Notes under the pieces: generated by a model | Seen by the model: only the letters and a program-made list of their open reading frames with translations | Told to the model about the DNA's origin: nothing | Database searches by the model: none | Position numbers and translations under genes: made by a program | Part shown: in pieces, positions 5,891 to 8,849 of the stretch | Layout of the letters: the number at the start of each line of letters is the position of its first letter | Numbering within the stretch: the stretch's first letter is position 1 | Assembly (NCBI GenBank): GCA_027623615.1 | Contig: JAQBVH010000088.1 | Coordinates: forward strand, 1 to 8,849 | Direction: 5' to 3' | Length of the DNA stretch: 8,849 bases | Source: Planctomycetota bacterium | GTDB taxonomy: Bacteria > Planctomycetota > UBA1135 > GCA-002686595

Positions 5891-7117
5891 TCACTCCATC
5901 GGTCGCCGCTTCACGATCGACCAGAACTTGCGACGCCAGCGCGTCTTGTGGAGCAGCTCCTCGTGGATCTCGACCGCCTTGGCGGACATCGCCTCCAGGG
6001 CCTCCCGAGTCTCGGTCAGGGCGCCGCGGTGACCCTCGAGATCCTCGCGCACGTCCTTGAGCACCTCGACGTGCTGGGACAACTCGTCCCGGGCGTAGAC
6101 CAACGACTCCCGGTGGCCCGCCAGGTCCTGTTCGGCCTCCTCAAGGGACTGCCGGTGGCCCTCCAGGTCTTCCCTGGCGGTCGCGAGGGCCTCCTCGCTC
6201 TGGACCAGCACGTCGCGGGCCTCCTCGAGGCTGACCTTGTGTTCGCGCAGGTCCTCGTCACGCCGAGCGATCTCGTCCTCGAGCCGCGCGCGCTCCTTCT
6301 CGAACAGATCGCGGGCGTGGTCGAAGGCCCGCAGGTGATCCAGCGCGTGCAGGATCGGCTCGGCCGAGGCCGCGTCGATGTCGCGCGGCGCCAGCGCCTT
6401 GTTCACGTCCACCGGCCACTCGGGCGCCATGTTCGCGATGACCAGGTGGCGATAGACCTCGCCCGCGCGGTCGTCCGGCAGGAGGGCGTGGTTGTAGAAG
6501 CTGTGGAAGTGGCCGGCGAGCTCCCGGGTGGCCGGGTCGTGATCGAGCAGGAGCGCGATCGTCATCAGCCCGAGCCAGCGCTCGAGGTTGCCGTGCCCGA
6601 CCGAGCGTACGTCCGTCGCGCCCGCGTCGCGGAACCACTGCTCGACCGCGGCGCGATCGGGCAGCCCGAGCTCCAGGTGCTCTTCGAGGTAGCGGTGCGG
6701 CGTGCCGAGCCGTGTGCGCACGAACTCCGCCAGGCGCAGCTCCGCCTCGGCGACCCGCGGCTGGTAGTAGGGTCCTGCCAGGACGGTCAGCCCCTTGGAC
6801 ACGCGGCACGCCTCCCGGCAGAACGCCTCACGGAACTCACCCGGCACGTGCTCGAGGGTGTCCGCGGCGACGACCGCGTCGAACTGTCGATCCGCGAAGG
6901 GCAACGCGGAGCCGGTCGCCAGCACGAGGCCGGGCTCGTCGGAGGCCTCCGTGTCAGCCATGACCACCAGGTCCCCCTCCGACAGGTAGCGCCGCAGCAC
7001 GCCCGTCCGTCCGCCTACATCGAGGATCCGCAGTGGCGGACCATCCCCACGCTGGGCACGTAGGAGATCGCCGAGCAGCCTGTAGCGCTGCTCCTGGTCG
7101 AAGGGAGTGGCGGGCAT
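5891..7117 (-). CDS. Methyltransferase with long C-terminal 14-residue-repeat coiled coil
   Basis: This 408-aa protein has four parts. Residues 1-120 are a class I SAM methyltransferase, with motif I 'ILDVGGRTG' (31-39) and 'FDAVVAADTLEHVP' (79-92). Residues 120-260 form an unrecognised domain conserved in the upstream paralogue, including 'GNLERWLGLM' and 'HSFYNHALLPDDRAGEVYRH'. Residues 287-384 are seven tandem 14-residue units with consensus R-E-D-L-E-G-H-R-x-S-L-E-E-A. The tail is 'KTRWRRKFWSIVKRRP'. I chose ATG at 7117: it matches the paralogue's 'PFDQEQRYR' start region and lies seven bases after the paralogue's TGA, which suggests translational coupling. The open frame continues upstream to 7312, but that part lies inside the preceding gene and is not protein-like. 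The architecture resembles WbdD, whose methyltransferase is fused to a ruler coiled coil, but no kinase domain is seen. A role in surface glycan modification is inferred. Confidence 0.88.
   Translation of the reverse strand: MPATPFDQEQRYRLLGDLLRAQRGDGPPLRILDVGGRTGVLRRYLSEGDLVVMADTEASDEPGLVLATGSALPFADRQFDAVVAADTLEHVPGEFREAFCREACRVSKGLTVLAGPYYQPRVAEAELRLAEFVRTRLGTPHRYLEEHLELGLPDRAAVEQWFRDAGATDVRSVGHGNLERWLGLMTIALLLDHDPATRELAGHFHSFYNHALLPDDRAGEVYRHLVIANMAPEWPVDVNKALAPRDIDAASAEPILHALDHLRAFDHARDLFEKERARLEDEIARRDEDLREHKVSLEEARDVLVQSEEALATAREDLEGHRQSLEEAEQDLAGHRESLVYARDELSQHVEVLKDVREDLEGHRGALTETREALEAMSAKAVEIHEELLHKTRWRRKFWSIVKRRPME
5966..6259 (-). repeat. Seven 42-bp tandem repeats encoding a 14-residue coiled-coil unit
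   Basis: These 294 bases are exactly seven 42-bp units, codons 287-384 of the long paralogue. Clear units are REDLEGHRQSLEEA (315-328), EQDLAGHRESLVYA (329-342) and REDLEGHRGALTET (357-370). Leu holds positions 4 and 11 almost throughout; position 7 is His in five units, Ser in the second and Met in the last. Spacing 4-7-11-14 makes each unit two heptads with core residues Leu, His, Leu and usually Ala. Confidence 0.85.
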
Positions 7118-7124
7118 GGATTCA

Positions 7125-8294
7125 TCACGCGGTGCGAGGGCGGCGCACGAGGTGCCAGAAGCGGCGGCGCCAGCGGGTCTTCCGGAGGAGCTGGGCCTCG
7201 ATGCTACGCGCGTCGGCGCGAGCCGTGTCGAGTTCGGCCCGTAGAGCCTGCAACTCCTCACGCTGATCCGAGAGGGCCTCGGAGTGCCCGGCCAGGTCGC
7301 CGAGTGTCTCACCCAGAGTCAGGCGATGGGCCGCGAGGTCCTCGCGCACGGAGCGGAGCGCCGAGGCGTGGTCCAAGAGGTCGGCATCGCGGCGGGTGAT
7401 CTCGCCCTCGAGGCGTGCACGCTCTGCGTGCAGGATGTCACGGCTCTGATCGAATGCCAGGAGCTGGTCGATTGCGGAGAGCGCTGCTTCCTGCGCGCGC
7501 GGGTCGACCTCCGCCGACGCGAACAGCTGCTCGGCGCTGGGCGGGATCGGACCCTGCTTCACCGCCACGACCGCGTGCCGGTAGACGACTCCAGCGCGGT
7601 CTTCGGGCAGGAGCGCGTGGTTGTAGAAACTATGGAATCGTTCGGCGGCGGCGCGTGTGGCCGGGTCCCGGTCGAGCATGAGCGAGACGCACATCAGACC
7701 GAGCCAGCGCTCGAGGTTACCGTGACCGAGGCTGCGCACCGTGTGCGCGCCGGCGGCGCGGCACCACTGCTCGACCCGCTCGCGATCGGGCAGGCCAAAG
7801 GTCAGGTGCTCTTCGAGATAGCGGTGCGGCGCACCCAAACGCTCACGTACGAACTCGGCCAGCCGCTGCTCCGCCTCGGCGACGCGTGGGTGGTGGTAGG
7901 GGCCGGCGAGGATCGTCCAACCACGGGTGACCCGCGTGCACTCACGCACGAAGCGCTCGCGCGCAGCTTGGGGAACGTGCTCGAGGATGTCCGCCGCGAC
8001 CACCACGTCGAAGCTGCCCTCGGCGAAGGGCAGGGCCTCGCCCAGTCCGAGCACGAAGCGGTCCGACTCGGAGGGATCGGGGTCGACCAGCACGAGCTGG
8101 TCCTCGGGGTCCAGGAGGTCTCGCAACGCGCCTGTGCGGCCGCCGACGTCGAGGACGGACAGGGGGCCGCGCTCACGGCGCAGGACGGCGAGCAGCGCGC
8201 CGATCGTGCGATAGCGCTGCTCTTGATCGAACGGCAGGGTGCCGATACGGGCGGGGGTAGCGAGCGCGGTCGGTTGGTACAGGTGTGCTTTCAT
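7125..8294 (-). CDS. Methyltransferase with short C-terminal 14-residue-repeat coiled coil
   Basis: This 389-aa protein is first in the operon and a paralogue of the gene that follows. A 20-residue N-terminal extension precedes 'PFDQEQRYR'. The class I SAM methyltransferase domain has motif I 'VLDVGGRTG' (47-55), an acidic 'LVLVDPDPSE' strand end (67-76) and 'FDVVVAADILEHVP' (95-108). The shared middle domain contains 'PHRYLEEHLTFGLPDR', 'GNLERWLGLM' and 'HSFYNHALLPEDRAGVVYRH'. The coiled coil spans 303-372, five 14-residue units, and the tail is 'KTRWRRRFWHLVRRP'. From the first repeat residue to the 'KTRW' tail it is 35 residues shorter than its paralogue. The start is ATG at 8294, directly downstream of a hairpin and without a Shine-Dalgarno. 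The predicted reaction is SAM-dependent methylation of an unknown acceptor. The WbdD-like ruler idea is inference. Confidence 0.88.
   Translation of the reverse strand: MKAHLYQPTALATPARIGTLPFDQEQRYRTIGALLAVLRRERGPLSVLDVGGRTGALRDLLDPEDQLVLVDPDPSESDRFVLGLGEALPFAEGSFDVVVAADILEHVPQAARERFVRECTRVTRGWTILAGPYHHPRVAEAEQRLAEFVRERLGAPHRYLEEHLTFGLPDRERVEQWCRAAGAHTVRSLGHGNLERWLGLMCVSLMLDRDPATRAAAERFHSFYNHALLPEDRAGVVYRHAVVAVKQGPIPPSAEQLFASAEVDPRAQEAALSAIDQLLAFDQSRDILHAERARLEGEITRRDADLLDHASALRSVREDLAAHRLTLGETLGDLAGHSEALSDQREELQALRAELDTARADARSIEAQLLRKTRWRRRFWHLVRRPRTA
7179..7388 (-). repeat. Five 42-bp repeats encoding the shorter coiled coil
   Basis: These 210 bases encode codons 303-372, five 14-residue units in the same phase as the paralogue: DADLLDHASALRSV, REDLAAHRLTLGET, LGDLAGHSEALSDQ, REELQALRAELDTA and a divergent last one. 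Position 7 is His in the first three units, then Leu and Ile. Leu at positions 4 and 11 is kept in the first four. The array ends directly at the 'KTRW' tail. Confidence 0.8.
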
Positions 8295-8319
8295 GGGCGA
8301 GCGGCAAAGCGCTCAGCCC
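8295..8319 (-). promoter_or_regulatory. RNA hairpin abutting the start codon of the first methyltransferase
   Basis: On the minus strand the 25 bases before ATG 8294 can fold as GGGC, bulged U, GAGCG, six-base loop, CGCUC, GCCC. The arms on the plus strand are 8295-8303 and 8310-8319, with A8315 unpaired. The nine-pair GC-rich stem covers the place where a ribosome binding site would be, and none is visible. It may regulate translation of the operon. It lacks a T-tract, so it is a poor terminator for the upstream MORN gene. Confidence 0.4.
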
Positions 8320-8360
8320 AATCCAACCCCGCCCTGGCCTAACTTGTCGTGACAGTGCGT

Positions 8361-8849
8361 TCAGCCGCCCTGTTCTGGAGTTACTTTCCAGTTAGCAGTC
8401 CCGTTCCGGTCCAGGGGTGGCCAGCTATGGGACTCGGTCAAGCTGCCCCGCTCGAAGCGGCGCTCCGTCGCGAGACGCCCGGCGGCATCCCAAGCACGCG
8501 TGATCCCGTGGGGCACACCGCCGTGCCACTGCTCCTCGCTGGCCAACACCTCGCCGCCGGGATGCCAGGTCCTGGTCGTGCCGTGCCGATCCCCGCCCCG
8601 CCAGTCGGACTCTTCGCGCAAGGCGCCCTCGTGATCGAAGGAGCGCCAGGTGCCCTCACGGCGACCGTAGAGGTACGCGCCCTCGGAGTCGGTCGCACCA
8701 CCGAGCTGCCAGAACGACCAGGCGCCGTGGCGCTCGCCGTCGAAGTACTCGCCGCGGGAGGCAAGGCTGCCGTCGGTGTGCCACTCGACCCATGGGCCGT
8801 GCTTGCGGCCGGCCATCACCGAGCCCTGCGCGCGGCGCTCGCCGCCGGG
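8361..8849 (-). CDS. MORN_2-repeat (YwqK-like) protein, 5'-partial
   Basis: The frame is open to the right edge. The text upstream of the first possible start (GTG 8819, ATG 8816) already reads as repeat sequence ('GGERRAQGSVMAGRKHGPW'), so the gene begins outside the window and 162 residues are visible. About five 22-25-residue units follow the MORN_2 pattern G-x-Y-x-x-G-x-x-H-G-x-W. They are seen at 'GRKHGPWVEW', 'GERHGAWSFW', 'GRREGTWRSF', 'GDRHGTTRTW' and 'GVPHGITRAW', with a degenerate last unit. Proteins with these repeats are often labelled YwqK-family antitoxins in databases; that label does not establish a toxin-antitoxin role, and no partner is visible. The repeats form a beta-rich solenoid used for protein or membrane contacts. 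The stop at 8361 is 66 bases upstream of the methyltransferase operon on the same strand, so co-transcription is possible. Confidence 0.8.
   Translation of the reverse strand, partial: PGGERRAQGSVMAGRKHGPWVEWHTDGSLASRGEYFDGERHGAWSFWQLGGATDSEGAYLYGRREGTWRSFDHEGALREESDWRGGDRHGTTRTWHPGGEVLASEEQWHGGVPHGITRAWDAAGRLATERRFERGSLTESHSWPPLDRNGTANWKVTPEQGG

Noticed and set aside
5966..6259. 42-bp periodic repeats considered as a CRISPR or noncoding satellite
   Set aside because: The period is exactly 14 codons, in frame, and the units diverge by codon with a conserved amino-acid pattern; this is a protein repeat.
5091..7063. Continuation of the parE frame as a fused domain
   Set aside because: It is antisense to two clear methyltransferase genes and has no family features of its own; treated as readthrough after stop loss.
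7118..7312. N-terminal extension of the second methyltransferase to an upstream start
   Set aside because: The 65 extra residues are low-complexity, lie wholly inside the first methyltransferase gene, and have no counterpart in the paralogue.
7284..8342. Plus-strand open frame opposite the first methyltransferase
   Set aside because: The antisense protein has no motifs, while the minus frame matches the paralogous neighbour throughout.
1..8849. tRNA, rRNA, transposase, integrase or attachment sites
   Set aside because: I looked for them on both strands and saw none that I could support.

Overview
The window is GC-rich DNA with tightly packed genes and few Shine-Dalgarno sites. Several features point to a planctomycete or a close relative: carboxypeptidase-regulatory-like (prealbumin-fold) repeat proteins, a lipoprotein of the sulfatase superfamily, a MORN-repeat protein, and a remnant ECF sigma factor with the 'TTRWS-VL' N-terminus common in planctomycetal ECF factors. 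The phylum assignment is inference; no rRNA or marker gene is present.

Layout from left to right. (1) 1-1740 (+): the 3' part of a large repeat protein built from carboxypeptidase-regulatory-like beta domains, broken by a frameshift near 1032-1042. (2) 4283 to 1775 (-): a probable transcription unit of an internally deleted ECF sigma remnant, an unrecognised 272-aa protein whose ATG sits one base after the remnant's TGA, and a sulfatase-like lipoprotein with Thr in place of the formylglycine Cys/Ser. (3) 4496-5090 (+): a parDE toxin-antitoxin pair with an AT-rich promoter and operator-like dyad. ParE has no stop at its expected end and its frame stays open to 7063. (4) 8294 to 5093 (-): an operon of three class I SAM-dependent methyltransferases. 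The first two are tandem paralogues, each ending in a coiled coil of 14-residue repeats and a conserved basic/aromatic tail. The third carries an N-terminal zinc ribbon. (5) 8849 to 8361 (-): a MORN_2 repeat (YwqK-like) protein running off the right edge.

The most interesting element is the methyltransferase pair. The proteins share their domain order but their coiled coils differ by exactly 35 residues (five heptads). This recalls WbdD, where a methyltransferase carries a coiled-coil molecular ruler that sets O-antigen chain length. The operon may therefore cap or modify a surface glycan with two rulers of different length. That role is inference, because no glycosyltransferase or transporter lies in the window. 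The second theme is local decay around parDE: the sigma remnant, the missing parE stop and the frameshift in the repeat protein. Each could be biological or an assembly error.
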